From the NCBI RefSeq assembly GCF_027530345.1, contig NZ_JAPZQK010000002.1, positions 124,001-188,000 of the forward strand: 64,000 nt of DNA. The letters are read 5' to 3'. The DNA comes from Silanimonas sp. (GTDB lineage Bacteria > Pseudomonadota > Gammaproteobacteria > Xanthomonadales > Xanthomonadaceae). The notes beneath the pieces were generated by a model. It searched no databases, had not been told where the DNA came from, and worked only from the letters and a program-made list of their open reading frames with translations. This document shows, piece by piece, positions 7,810 through 15,712 of the stretch. How positions within the stretch are numbered: the first letter of the stretch is position 1; each line of letters opens with the position of its first letter. The translations under genes and the position numbers were made by a program.

Positions 7810-8889
7810 ATGACCTCGACCCTGCTGCGCACCACTCTCGCCCTCGGCGCCGCAAGCCTGCTCGCCGCCTGCGGCGGATCGTCCGACGCCCCCGCGGCGA
7901 ACGGCGAGGCCGGGACGGCCCCGGCGCAGCCGGCGGCGATCGATGTCACCGGCGCCGGCGCCTCGTTCGTCTTTCCGCTGCTCTCGAAGTGGTCGAGCGA
8001 GTACGCCACCGGCACGGGCAACCGGGTGAACTACCAGTCGATCGGCTCGGGCGGCGGCATCGCCCAGGCCAAGGCCGGCACGGTCGACTTCGGCTCGACC
8101 GACGCCCCGCTGAAGCCGGAAGAACTCGCGGCGGCCAACCTCGGCCAGTTCCCGTCGGTCGTTGGCGGCGTGGTGCCGGTCGTCAATATCGAAGGCCTGC
8201 CGGCCAACCAGCTGCGGCTGACCGGCCCGCTGCTGGCCGACATCTACCTGGGCAAGATCGCCCAGTGGAACGATCCCGCCATCGTCGAGATCAACCCGGG
8301 CGTCACCCTGCCGGAGGCCGACATCAAGGTCGTCTACCGTTCGGACGGTTCGGGCACCACGTTCAACTTCGTCAACTACCTCGGCCAGGTCAGCCCGGCG
8401 TGGGCGGAGGGCGTGGGCCAGGCCGCGACGGCGGTGAAGTGGCCGACGGGCGTGGGCGGCAAGGGCAACGAGGGCGTGGCCGCCTACACCAAGCAGCTCA
8501 GCGGCGCGATCGGCTATGTCGAGCTCAGCTACGCGCTGCAGAACAACCTGACCACGGTCAGCCTGCAGAACGCCGCCGGCACCTGGGTCGCCCCGAGCAT
8601 CGCCAGCTTCCAGGCCGCCGCCGCCAGCGCCGACTGGGCCAACGCGCAGGACTTCCATCTGGTCATCACCAATGCGCCGGGCGCGGACGCGTGGCCGATC
8701 GCCGCCACCAACTTCATCCTGGTCAGCAAGGCGCCGTCGAACCCGGCCAAGGCGCGCGCCGCGCTCGAGTTCTTCAAGTGGGGCTACGCCAACGGCGATG
8801 CCCGCGCCGAAGAGCTGGGCTACGTGCCGCTGCCGGACGCCCTGGTCACCCAGGTCGAGGGCTACTGGGCGCAGAACTTCACGTTCTGA
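7810..8889 (+). CDS. pstS: PstS phosphate-binding protein (lipoprotein form)
   Basis: Second phosphate-binding protein of the cluster, 359 residues. The N-terminus is a lipoprotein signal with lipobox LLAAC (Cys21), followed by a flexible Gly/Ala/Pro-rich linker to about residue 45. The PstS domain follows, with the same GAGASFVFP, GSGGGIAQAKAGTVDFGSTD and YRSDGSGTTFNFVNYL loops as the first copy. It is therefore probably membrane-tethered, whereas the first copy is free in the periplasm. A Shine-Dalgarno GGAG (7799-7802) supports ATG 7810. Two adjacent pstS genes with different anchoring are known in xanthomonads; whether their affinities differ is not visible here. Confidence 0.95.
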   Translation: MTSTLLRTTLALGAASLLAACGGSSDAPAANGEAGTAPAQPAAIDVTGAGASFVFPLLSKWSSEYATGTGNRVNYQSIGSGGGIAQAKAGTVDFGSTDAPLKPEELAAANLGQFPSVVGGVVPVVNIEGLPANQLRLTGPLLADIYLGKIAQWNDPAIVEINPGVTLPEADIKVVYRSDGSGTTFNFVNYLGQVSPAWAEGVGQAATAVKWPTGVGGKGNEGVAAYTKQLSGAIGYVELSYALQNNLTTVSLQNAAGTWVAPSIASFQAAAASADWANAQDFHLVITNAPGADAWPIAATNFILVSKAPSNPAKARAALEFFKWGYANGDARAEELGYVPLPDALVTQVEGYWAQNFTF

Positions 8890-8941
8890 AGGCCGGGTAC
8901 AATCCCCGCTCCACCGTCCGCCCTGCCTCGGGCGTGATCCA

Positions 8942-8967
8942 ACGCCCGCGTCGCCTGACGCGGGCGT
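8942..8967 (+). other. Intergenic hairpin between pstS and pstC
   Basis: Perfect 11-bp inverted repeat ACGCCCGCGTC / GACGCGGGCGT with the tetraloop GCCT, lying between the second pstS and pstC. No T-run follows. As with the hairpin between the pstS genes, the likely role is to raise binding-protein output relative to the permease by mRNA protection or partial termination. Confidence 0.6.
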
Positions 8968-8997
8968 CCTGATCTGAACTCTCCGGTACGAAACCTG

Positions 8998-9957
8998 ATG
9001 GCGTCCGCCACGTCCCAACTCGACCACCTGGCCCGCGGCGACGCGCGTGCCGACCGCCTGTTCCGATGGACCGTGGCGGCCGCCGGCTTCTTCGTCCTGA
9101 TCAGCCTGATCGGCGCCGCCCTCACGATGGCCTGGGGCGGCCGCGAAGCCTTCGGCACCTTCGGCTGGAGCTTCCTGAGCTCCGACAACTGGGACCCGGG
9201 CAACCTCGTCTTCGGCGGCCTCGCCCCGATCGTCGGCACCGTCATCACCGCGGGCATCGCGCTGCTGATCGCCGTGCCGATCAGTTTCGGCATCGCCCTG
9301 TTCCTCACCGAGGTCGCGCCGCCGTGGCTGCGCGGCCCCGTGGCGACGGCCATCGAGCTTCTGGCCGGCATCCCGTCGATCATCTACGGCATGTGGGGCC
9401 TGTTCATCCTGGTGCCCTTCCTCGCCGAGTACGTCTACCCGTCGTTGAGCGAGTACGGCAGCCAGCTGCCGCTCATCGGTTCCTGGTTCGATGGCCCGCC
9501 GATCGGCATCGGCATGCTCACCGCCGGCCTCGTGCTCTCGATCATGATCATCCCGTTCATCGCCTCGGTGATGCGCGAGGTGTTCCTCACCGTCCCGACG
9601 CGTCTGAAGGAATCGGCCTACGCGCTGGGCTCGACGACCTTCGAAGTGGTCTGGGACATCGTCCTGCCCTACACCCGCTCGGCGGTGATCGGCGGCATCT
9701 TCCTCGGCCTCGGCCGCGCGCTGGGCGAGACGATGGCCGTCACTTTCGTGCTCGGCAACGCCAACCGCCTCGCCAATCTGCTCGAGCCCTCCAGCTCGAT
9801 CGCCGCGACCATCGCCAACGAGTTCGGTGAAGCCTTCGCCGACCTGCATCGCAGCTCGCTGTTGGCCCTGGGCTTCGTGCTCTTCATCGTCACCTTCATC
9901 GTCCTCAGCATCGCCAAGCTGATGCTGATGAGCCTCAAGCGCCGGGAGGGCAAGTGA
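8998..9957 (+). CDS. pstC: PstC phosphate ABC transporter permease
   Basis: Inner-membrane permease subunit of the Pst phosphate transporter, 319 residues with about six membrane helices. The binding-protein-dependent permease (EAA) loop is visible late in the protein, around SAYALGSTTFEVVWDIVLP, where the ATPase PstB docks. The GRALGETMAVTFVLGN stretch is characteristic of PstC. A short cytoplasmic N-terminus precedes the first helix (about 24-42). It overlaps pstA by one base, so PstC and PstA should be made in equal amounts. Confidence 0.95.
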   Translation: MASATSQLDHLARGDARADRLFRWTVAAAGFFVLISLIGAALTMAWGGREAFGTFGWSFLSSDNWDPGNLVFGGLAPIVGTVITAGIALLIAVPISFGIALFLTEVAPPWLRGPVATAIELLAGIPSIIYGMWGLFILVPFLAEYVYPSLSEYGSQLPLIGSWFDGPPIGIGMLTAGLVLSIMIIPFIASVMREVFLTVPTRLKESAYALGSTTFEVVWDIVLPYTRSAVIGGIFLGLGRALGETMAVTFVLGNANRLANLLEPSSSIAATIANEFGEAFADLHRSSLLALGFVLFIVTFIVLSIAKLMLMSLKRREGK

Positions 9958-10913
9958 TGGACGCCGCCGTCTCCGAGCGCCTGTTCCAGCGCCGCCGCCT
10001 CGTCAACGTGCTCGCCCTCGTGCTCTCGGGCACGGCAGCGATGGTCGGGCTGTTCTTCCTCGTCTGGATCCTCTTCACCACGCTCTCGAAGGGCATCGAC
10101 GGCCTCAGCCTCGCGATGTTCACCGAGATGACCCCGCCCCCGGGCGCCGAGATCGGCGTGGGCGGCCTGCTCAACGCCATCGTCGGCAGCATCGTCATGT
10201 GCACGCTGGCGGTGCTGATGGCCGCACCGGTCGGCATCGCGGCGGGCACCTACCTCGCGGAGTACGCCAACTTCCGCAAGATCGGCAGCGTCATCCGCTT
10301 CGTCAACGACATCCTGCTGTCGGCGCCGTCGATCGTGCTTGGCCTGTTCGTCTACATGGTGCTGATCGGCACGCCGCGCCAGGTGGCGACGGCCATCCAG
10401 TCCACCGAGGCCGGGCAGCAGGGCTGGCTGGCGGGCGTGGCCGACTGGCTGATCGGCGTTTCGGGCTTCTCGGCCATCGCCGGCGCCGTCGCACTGGGCT
10501 TCATCGTGTTGCCGGTGGTCGTCCGCACCACCGACGAGATGCTGCGCCTCGTCCCCGCCCAGATGCGCGAAGCCGCGCTGTCGCTCGGCATCCCGCAGTG
10601 GAAGGTCACGGTGCACGTGCTCTACCGCGCGGCGCTGTCCGGCATCCTCACCGGCGTCATGCTCGGCCTCGCCCGCATCTCCGGCGAGACGGCACCGCTG
10701 CTGTTCACGGCCTTCAACAACAGTTTCTGGAACCTCGACTTGGGCGAGCCGATGGCCAACCTGCCGGTCACGGTCTACCAGTTCGCCATGAGCCCGTTCG
10801 AGAACTGGCAGCTGCTGGCCTGGGCCGGCGCCTTCCTCATCACCTGCTTCGTCCTGCTGGTCAGCATCACCGCCCGCACCCTCCTGCTGCGCAAGAAGAT
10901 CGCCAATGACTAA
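9957..10913 (+). CDS. pstA: PstA phosphate ABC transporter permease
   Basis: Second permease subunit of the Pst transporter, 318 residues with about six helices. The EAA-type loop is near [40 protein letters not shown] is the typical PstA counterpart of the PstC signature. The ATG at 9957 overlaps the pstC stop (TGATG) and is served by GGGAGGG at 9944-9950. An adjacent in-frame GTG (9954) is possible but less well spaced. The gene overlaps pstB by 8 bases. Confidence 0.95.
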   Translation: MDAAVSERLFQRRRLVNVLALVLSGTAAMVGLFFLVWILFTTLSKGIDGLSLAMFTEMTPPPGAEIGVGGLLNAIVGSIVMCTLAVLMAAPVGIAAGTYLAEYANFRKIGSVIRFVNDILLSAPSIVLGLFVYMVLIGTPRQVATAIQSTEAGQQGWLAGVADWLIGVSGFSAIAGAVALGFIVLPVVVRTTDEMLRLVPAQMREAALSLGIPQWKVTVHVLYRAALSGILTGVMLGLARISGETAPLLFTAFNNSFWNLDLGEPMANLPVTVYQFAMSPFENWQLLAWAGAFLITCFVLLVSITARTLLLRKKIAND

Positions 10914-11721
10914 CGCCCCGATCGCCCTGCAGACCGCCGTCGCCGGCGGCGAGCCCGCCACGGCTTCGCCGGCCAAGCTGGTCGCGAAGAACCTCAACTT
11001 CTTCTACGGCGACTACCGCGCGCTGAAGGACATCAACCTCACCGTCCCCGAGAAGCGCGTCACCGCGCTGATCGGCCCGTCGGGCTGCGGCAAGTCCACC
11101 CTGCTGCGCATCTACAACAAGATCTATTCGATCTACCCGGGCCAGCGCGCCGAGGGCGAGATCCTGCTCGACGGCCAGAACCTGCTGGACCCGAAGTATC
11201 CGATCAACCGCCTGCGCAGCAAGATCGGCATGGTGTTCCAGAAGCCGGTGCCGTTCCCGATGTCGATCTACGACAACGTGGCCTACGGCATCGGCCACTA
11301 CGAGAAGCTCAACAAGTCCGACATGGACGACCGCGTCGAACAAGCCCTGCGCCAGGGCGCCCTGTGGGACGAGGTGAAGGACAAGCTCAAGCAGAGCGCC
11401 CTCGGCCTCTCCGGCGGCCAGCAGCAGCGCCTGTGCATCGCCCGCGCCGTCGCGCTGAAGCCCGAGGTGATCCTGTTCGACGAGCCGACCTCGGCCCTCG
11501 ACCCGATCGCCACTGGCAAGATCGAGCAGTTGATCGCCGAGCTCAAGCAGCAGTTCACGATCCTGATCGTCACCCACAACATGCAGCAGGCCGCCCGCTG
11601 CTCCGACTTCACCGCCTTCATGTACCTGGGCGAGCTGGTCGAGCACGGCGTCACCCAGCAGATCTTCACCAAGCCCTCGAAGCAGCAGACCGAGGACTAC
11701 ATCACCGGCCGGTTCGGCTGA
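10906..11721 (+). CDS. pstB: PstB phosphate ABC transporter ATPase
   Basis: Cytoplasmic ATPase that drives phosphate import through PstC/PstA, 271 residues. Motifs in order are Walker [10 protein letters not shown] (about 62-70), Q-loop [11 protein letters not shown], signature LSGGQQQRL, Walker [12 protein letters not shown] and switch His in IVTHNMQ. The N-terminal ~20 residues are a low-complexity extension before the core. It is coupled to pstA by an 8-base overlap and followed after 14 bases by phoU. In the family, PstB also takes part in signalling phosphate status through PhoU to the PhoR/PhoB system, which is not in this window. Confidence 0.97.
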   Translation: MTNAPIALQTAVAGGEPATASPAKLVAKNLNFFYGDYRALKDINLTVPEKRVTALIGPSGCGKSTLLRIYNKIYSIYPGQRAEGEILLDGQNLLDPKYPINRLRSKIGMVFQKPVPFPMSIYDNVAYGIGHYEKLNKSDMDDRVEQALRQGALWDEVKDKLKQSALGLSGGQQQRLCIARAVALKPEVILFDEPTSALDPIATGKIEQLIAELKQQFTILIVTHNMQQAARCSDFTAFMYLGELVEHGVTQQIFTKPSKQQTEDYITGRFG

Positions 11722-11735
11722 GCCAGGAGCGAATC

Positions 11736-12428
11736 ATGGGCACCGAACACATCGTCAAGAGCTTCGACGCCGAGCTCCAGCGGATCAACGGCGAGATCAC
11801 CCGCATGGGCGAGATGGCCCTCGGCCAGATCGAGGCGGCCATCGACGTGCTGCAGCGCCGCGACAGCAAGGCCGCGGAGCGCGTCACCATCAACGACGAC
11901 GCCATCGACGAGCTGGAGCAGGTCATCTCCAACGACGTGCTGCGCGTGCTGGCCCTGCGCCAGCCGATGGCCCGCGACCTGCGCGAGGTGTACGCCGCGC
12001 TGCGCATCGCCGCCGACATCGAACGCATCGGCGACTACGCTTCCAACGTGGCGAAGCGCTCGATGGTGCTGAACCAGAGCGCCCCCGTCGCCCCGGCCCG
12101 CGGCCTGCCCGCGCTGGCCGGATTGGCCAGCGAGCTGCTGGCCGAAGCCCTCGAGGCCTACCGCCTGCGCGACGCCGACCGTGCCGCCGCGATGCGCGAC
12201 CGCGATGCCGAACTCGATGCCGCCTACACCAGCCTGTTCCGCGAGCTGCTGACCTACATGGCGGAGGATCCGAAGCAGATCACGCCGTGCACGCACCTGC
12301 TGTTCATGGCCAAGAACATCGAGCGCATCGGCGACCACGCCACCAACATCGCCGAGAACACCTGGTTCCTGGTGCACGGCGAGTCGATGGCGGGAAGCCG
12401 GGAAAAGGCCGACAAGACCAGCGAGTAA
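11736..12428 (+). CDS. phoU: PhoU phosphate-signalling protein
   Basis: Negative regulator of the Pho response and of Pst activity, 230 residues, all-helical with two PhoU repeats. Each repeat carries the metal-binding E-x3-D type motif: IERIGDYASN (about 96-105) and IERIGDHATN (about 199-208). The Shine-Dalgarno CAGGAG lies just upstream of the ATG. It is the last recognisable gene of the pst operon; the unknown gene beginning 6 bases later may be co-transcribed. Known: PhoU links PstSCAB to PhoR. Confidence 0.96.
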   Translation: MGTEHIVKSFDAELQRINGEITRMGEMALGQIEAAIDVLQRRDSKAAERVTINDDAIDELEQVISNDVLRVLALRQPMARDLREVYAALRIAADIERIGDYASNVAKRSMVLNQSAPVAPARGLPALAGLASELLAEALEAYRLRDADRAAAMRDRDAELDAAYTSLFRELLTYMAEDPKQITPCTHLLFMAKNIERIGDHATNIAENTWFLVHGESMAGSREKADKTSE

Positions 12429-12433
12429 GGGCG

Positions 12434-12889
12434 ATGGCGACCGGGCAGCGACCTCCGATCGGCCCGTCGGCGTTCGCGCCGCACGGCGCCGTCGACCAGG
12501 CATCGCCACCAGTGGCCGGCAGCCGGGTCGTCTACATCGACGCCACCGGCCCCTTCAATCGCGAAATGGTCGACCAGATCCGCGAGATCCACACGACGAC
12601 CTTCCGCGACGCCGCGGCCCAAGGGCCGTTCGGCCACATCACCACCTTCCACGCGAGCATGCTGGCGACGCCGGACGCCTTCACCGCGTTCGCCGCTCTG
12701 CTCGCCGAGTGGATGTCGATGGGCATCATTCCAACGGCCAGCGCCTACGTGGTCGGGCCCGAGGTGGAAGGAAAGACGATCGTGGAAACCCACTACCGGC
12801 GCGCCTGGGAAGGGGCCTGTTTCGAGATCTTCGAACGCCGGGACGAGGCCGAGGCGTGGATCGCCCGAATGCTGGCCGAAGCGTCGTGA
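12434..12889 (+). CDS. Protein of unknown function, first of a tandem pair (possible SpoIIAA/STAS-like fold)
   Basis: I do not recognise a named family. The product is 151 residues, without signal peptide or membrane segments. After ~28 variable residues it matches the next gene's product along its length. Shared features are [ST]GPF near the start, a GPFxHxxTFHxSMLATPDA block (about 72-90 here), and a C-terminal AEAW. The beta-strand/GPF start and the terminal AEAW pattern recall SpoIIAA-like (STAS-type) proteins, but that is inference. It begins 6 bases after phoU and may ride on the pst transcript. Confidence 0.75.
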   Translation: MATGQRPPIGPSAFAPHGAVDQASPPVAGSRVVYIDATGPFNREMVDQIREIHTTTFRDAAAQGPFGHITTFHASMLATPDAFTAFAALLAEWMSMGIIPTASAYVVGPEVEGKTIVETHYRRAWEGACFEIFERRDEAEAWIARMLAEAS

Positions 12890-12930
12890 ACCGGACGGCC
12901 CTGTCCGAGCAATCCGCGGGGCCTTAGGTC

Positions 12931-13347
12931 GTGATCCCCCACGCGCCGCGCGGCCACATCACCGCCCACATCGCGGATCGGGTGCTGTTCTTCGAGTCGA
13001 CGGGGCCCTTCGATGGAGAGATCGTGGAGGCGGTGATCCGCGCCTATCGTCCGCTGCTCCAGCGCCTGGCCGATGGCGGGCCCTTCGCCCACGTCAGCAC
13101 GTTCCACCGGAGCATGCTGGCCACGCCCGATGCTCTGGAGGCCTTCGACCAATTGCTCGGCGAGTGGCGGCGCTCAGGGCTCGCACCGATCGCGAACGCC
13201 TACGTCGCGGCGGCCGATATCGAGGGCCGCAGCCTGATGATGCCGATCTTCGCCAACGTGTTCAGCGGATTCAGTCCCTTCCGCGAATTCGACCGGTTCG
13301 ACGCGGCCGAGGCCTGGGCTCGCCAGCAGTTGGCTGCGGCCTGCTGA
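12931..13347 (+). CDS. Protein of unknown function, second of a tandem pair
   Basis: Paralogue of the preceding gene, 138 residues from a GTG start. It keeps STGPF (about 28-32), GPFAHVSTFHRSMLATPDA (about 50-68), a central LLGEWRRSGLAP and a terminal FDAAEAWARQQ. By eye roughly two fifths of aligned positions are identical, so this looks like a tandem duplication that has diverged. No signal peptide or membrane helix is present. The weak ribosome-binding site and the 41-base gap leave the start uncertain, but no alternative lies close by. Function unknown; soluble cytoplasmic location inferred. Confidence 0.72.
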   Translation: MIPHAPRGHITAHIADRVLFFESTGPFDGEIVEAVIRAYRPLLQRLADGGPFAHVSTFHRSMLATPDALEAFDQLLGEWRRSGLAPIANAYVAAADIEGRSLMMPIFANVFSGFSPFREFDRFDAAEAWARQQLAAAC

Positions 13348-13514
13348 GCGCGGCGGGTCTCCCGAAGGCGCGGGGGATGCAGTAGCGGATTCGAACGGCG
13401 GTGCGTCGCTGGATGCGCGACTCGCGATCAGCGGACGAACCACGCGCCACGCGGACCTTGCCGCCGGCGAGGCCGATCGTTAGCGTGGCTGGCCCCTCCC
13501 TCCCCCACGCCCCC

Positions 13515-14105
13515 TTGACGCTCTACGCCCTCAAACCCCGCTTCCAGGCCCTGCTTCGCCCGGGCGTTGCCTCTCTGGCGCGGGCCGGCATCACCGCCAA
13601 CCAGGTCACCCTCACGACGTGCCTCGTGTCGGTCGCCCTCGGCGTGATGCTGGCCCTCGATCCGCGCCCCGGCCTGTTCCTGCTGCTACCCGCGTGGATG
13701 CTGCTGCGCATGGCCTTGAACGCCGTCGACGGCATGCTGGCCCGCGAGTTCGGCCAGCAGTCGCGCCTCGGCGGCTACCTCAACGAACTCACCGACGTCA
13801 TCGCCGACAGCGCGCTGTTCCTGCCTTTCGCGCTGATCGCGCCGTTCGCACCAGGCTGGGTCTTCGGCGTCGTACTGCTGGCCGTACTCAGCGAGTATGC
13901 GGGCGCGCTCGGCCCGATGATGGGTGGCGCGCGTCGCTACGACGGCCCGCTGGGCAAGAGCGACCGCGCCTTCGTGTTCGGCGCGCTCGGCCTTTGGCTC
14001 GGCCTCGCCGGATCGCTGCCAGCATGGATCGCGTGGCTGATGCCGGTGCTCTGCCTGCTGCTGGCTTGGACGATCGTCAACCGCGTGCGCGCGGGGCTGC
14101 GCTGA
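13515..14105 (+). CDS. CDP-alcohol phosphatidyltransferase, YnbA-like
   Basis: Membrane enzyme of the class that transfers a phosphatidyl group from CDP-diacylglycerol to an alcohol; the acceptor is unknown. It is 196 residues with about five helices. The family motif D-x2-DG-x2-AR-x8-G-x3-D-x3-D is present, but the first and third Asp are Asn (N69, N90) while D72 and D94 remain. TTG 13515 is chosen because it gives MTLYALKPRFQALLRP, which as I recall matches the N-terminus of E. coli YnbA. GTG 13485 and GTG 13401 are in-frame alternatives; none has a clear ribosome-binding site. It overlaps the acyltransferase gene by one base. Confidence 0.85.
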   Translation: MTLYALKPRFQALLRPGVASLARAGITANQVTLTTCLVSVALGVMLALDPRPGLFLLLPAWMLLRMALNAVDGMLAREFGQQSRLGGYLNELTDVIADSALFLPFALIAPFAPGWVFGVVLLAVLSEYAGALGPMMGGARRYDGPLGKSDRAFVFGALGLWLGLAGSLPAWIAWLMPVLCLLLAWTIVNRVRAGLR

Positions 14106-14734
14106 TGCTGGCCCGCCTCGCTGCCGCCGCGATCACCACGGCCACGCGCCTGCTCACCGGCGCCCGCACGATCTGGATGGCTCCTCCGCCGCCCGGTCTG
14201 CAGCGCGTCTACTTCGCCAACCACAGCAGCCACGGTGATTTCGTGCTGCTGTGGTCCTCGCTCGAACCGCACGAACGCGTCCGCACGCGCCCCGTCGCCG
14301 GCGCCGACTACTGGAACGGCGACCCGCTGCGGCGCTTCATCGGCCAGCGCGTGTTCCGCGCGGTGCTCGTCGACCGCAACCCGGCGACGCGGACCGCCGA
14401 TCCGATCGAACAGATGCTCGAAGCGATCGACGCCGACGACTCGCTGATCCTCTTCCCCGAGGGCACGCGCAACCTCACGGAGGAGCGCCTGCTGCCCTTC
14501 AAGGCCGGCCTGTGGCACGTCGGCCGTCGCCGCCCGGCGCTGAACCTCGTGCCGGTGTGGATCGACAACCTCAATCGCGTGATGCCGAAGGGCGAACTAC
14601 TGCCGGTGCCCCTTCTGTGCACGGTGCGCTTCGGTGAACCGCTGCACGTCGACGAAGGCGAGCCCAAGGACGTCTTCCTGCACCGCGCCCGCGAGGCCCT
14701 GCTCGCCTTGGCCCCCGAACAGGACGACCGCTGA
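14105..14734 (+). CDS. PlsC-type 1-acyl-glycerol-3-phosphate acyltransferase
   Basis: Acyltransferase of the PlsC family, 209 residues. The catalytic HX4D motif appears as NHSSHGD (about 39-45) and the acceptor-phosphate motif as FPEGTR (about 118-123). A short hydrophobic N-terminus may associate with the membrane. It sits between a CDP-alcohol phosphotransferase and a CdsA-like gene, with single-base overlaps on both sides. This implies it makes the phosphatidic acid that the CdsA-like enzyme activates and the first enzyme uses. It may serve a specialised lipid rather than bulk phospholipid; that is inference. Confidence 0.88.
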   Translation: MLARLAAAAITTATRLLTGARTIWMAPPPPGLQRVYFANHSSHGDFVLLWSSLEPHERVRTRPVAGADYWNGDPLRRFIGQRVFRAVLVDRNPATRTADPIEQMLEAIDADDSLILFPEGTRNLTEERLLPFKAGLWHVGRRRPALNLVPVWIDNLNRVMPKGELLPVPLLCTVRFGEPLHVDEGEPKDVFLHRAREALLALAPEQDDR

Positions 14735-15678
14735 TGCCCGACTTCACCAATCCGTTCGTCCGTCTGTTCACCGGCCTCGGCGGGACGCTGCTTTTCGCCA
14801 GCCTCGTTGGCCTAGTGCTGCGACACGCCGTGGCCAAGGGGCAGCCGAACGCCGTCATCGACAACCTCGTCGCCCGCGTCAACGCGTGGTGGTGGATGGT
14901 GGGCTTGCTCGGCCTGGTGTTCTGGATGGGGCGCAGTGCGGTCATCGGCTTCTTCGCGCTGCTGAGCTTCCTCGCGCTACGCGAGTTCCTCACCATCACC
15001 GACACGCGGCGCGGCGACCACCACGCCCTGCTGGCCAGCTTTTTCCTGTGCCTGCCGGTGCACTACGCGCTGATCTGGGTCGACTGGTACAGCCTGTGGT
15101 CGATCCTGGTGCCGGTGTACGGCTTCCTGCTGCTGCCTATCCTCGCCGCGCTGAGCGGTGACCCGAAGCGCTTCCTCACGCGCGCGGCCACGATCCAGTG
15201 GGGCGTGATGGTGGCGGTGTACAGCCTGTCGCACCTGCCCGCCCTGCTCGACCTGCGCATCCCCGGCCACGAAGGCGAAGGCATGCTGCTGATCGCCTTC
15301 CTGATCCTCGTCGTGCAGGGCAGCGACGTGCTGCAGTACGTCTGGGGCAAGCTGCTCGGCCGCCACAAGCTCTCGCCCACGCTGTCGCCGTCGAAGACCT
15401 GGGAAGGACTCATCGGCGGCATCCTCAGCGCGACGGCGCTCGGCGCGGCAATGTCATGGATCACGCCGTTCACGCCGCTGCAGGCCGCGGGCTTGGCCTT
15501 CGCGAGTTGCGTGATGGGCTTCTTCGGCGGCTTGGTGCTGTCGGCGATCAAGCGCGACCGCGGCATCAAGGACTGGGGGCACCTGATCGAAGGCCACGGC
15601 GGCATGCTCGATCGCCTGGATTCGCTGTGTTTCTCGGCGCCGATCTTCTTCCACCTCGTGCGCTACTTCTGGACCTGA
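14734..15678 (+). CDS. CdsA-like phosphatidate cytidylyltransferase
   Basis: Integral membrane enzyme expected to make CDP-diacylglycerol from phosphatidic acid and CTP. It is 314 residues with about eight hydrophobic segments. The C-terminal part carries the family signature: SPSKTWEGLIGG (about 221-232) and the metal-binding GHGGMLDRLDSL (about 288-299). The ATG overlaps the acyltransferase stop. E. coli has a comparable YnbA-YnbB pair (CDP-alcohol phosphotransferase with CdsA-like partner), so this may be a dedicated CDP-lipid route beside the main cdsA, which is not in the window. Confidence 0.88.
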   Translation: MPDFTNPFVRLFTGLGGTLLFASLVGLVLRHAVAKGQPNAVIDNLVARVNAWWWMVGLLGLVFWMGRSAVIGFFALLSFLALREFLTITDTRRGDHHALLASFFLCLPVHYALIWVDWYSLWSILVPVYGFLLLPILAALSGDPKRFLTRAATIQWGVMVAVYSLSHLPALLDLRIPGHEGEGMLLIAFLILVVQGSDVLQYVWGKLLGRHKLSPTLSPSKTWEGLIGGILSATALGAAMSWITPFTPLQAAGLAFASCVMGFFGGLVLSAIKRDRGIKDWGHLIEGHGGMLDRLDSLCFSAPIFFHLVRYFWT

Positions 15679-15696
15679 GGGCCGGCGCGCGGCGGC

Positions 15697-15712
15697 TGGT
15701 ATCCTGCGCGCA
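15697..15712 (+). promoter_or_regulatory. Extended -10 promoter placed for a leaderless rnt mRNA
   Basis: TGGTATCCT (15697-15705) matches the extended -10 pattern TGnTATnnT. Its end lies six bases before the rnt ATG, so initiation would fall at or next to the start codon. There is no clear -35 and no Shine-Dalgarno before rnt, both consistent with a leaderless transcript. Confidence 0.5.

Noticed and set aside
7684-9849. A 721-codon minus-strand frame opposite pstS and pstC
   Set aside because: Asp/Arg/Gly-rich shadow without recognisable motifs; the plus strand encodes clear Pst proteins.
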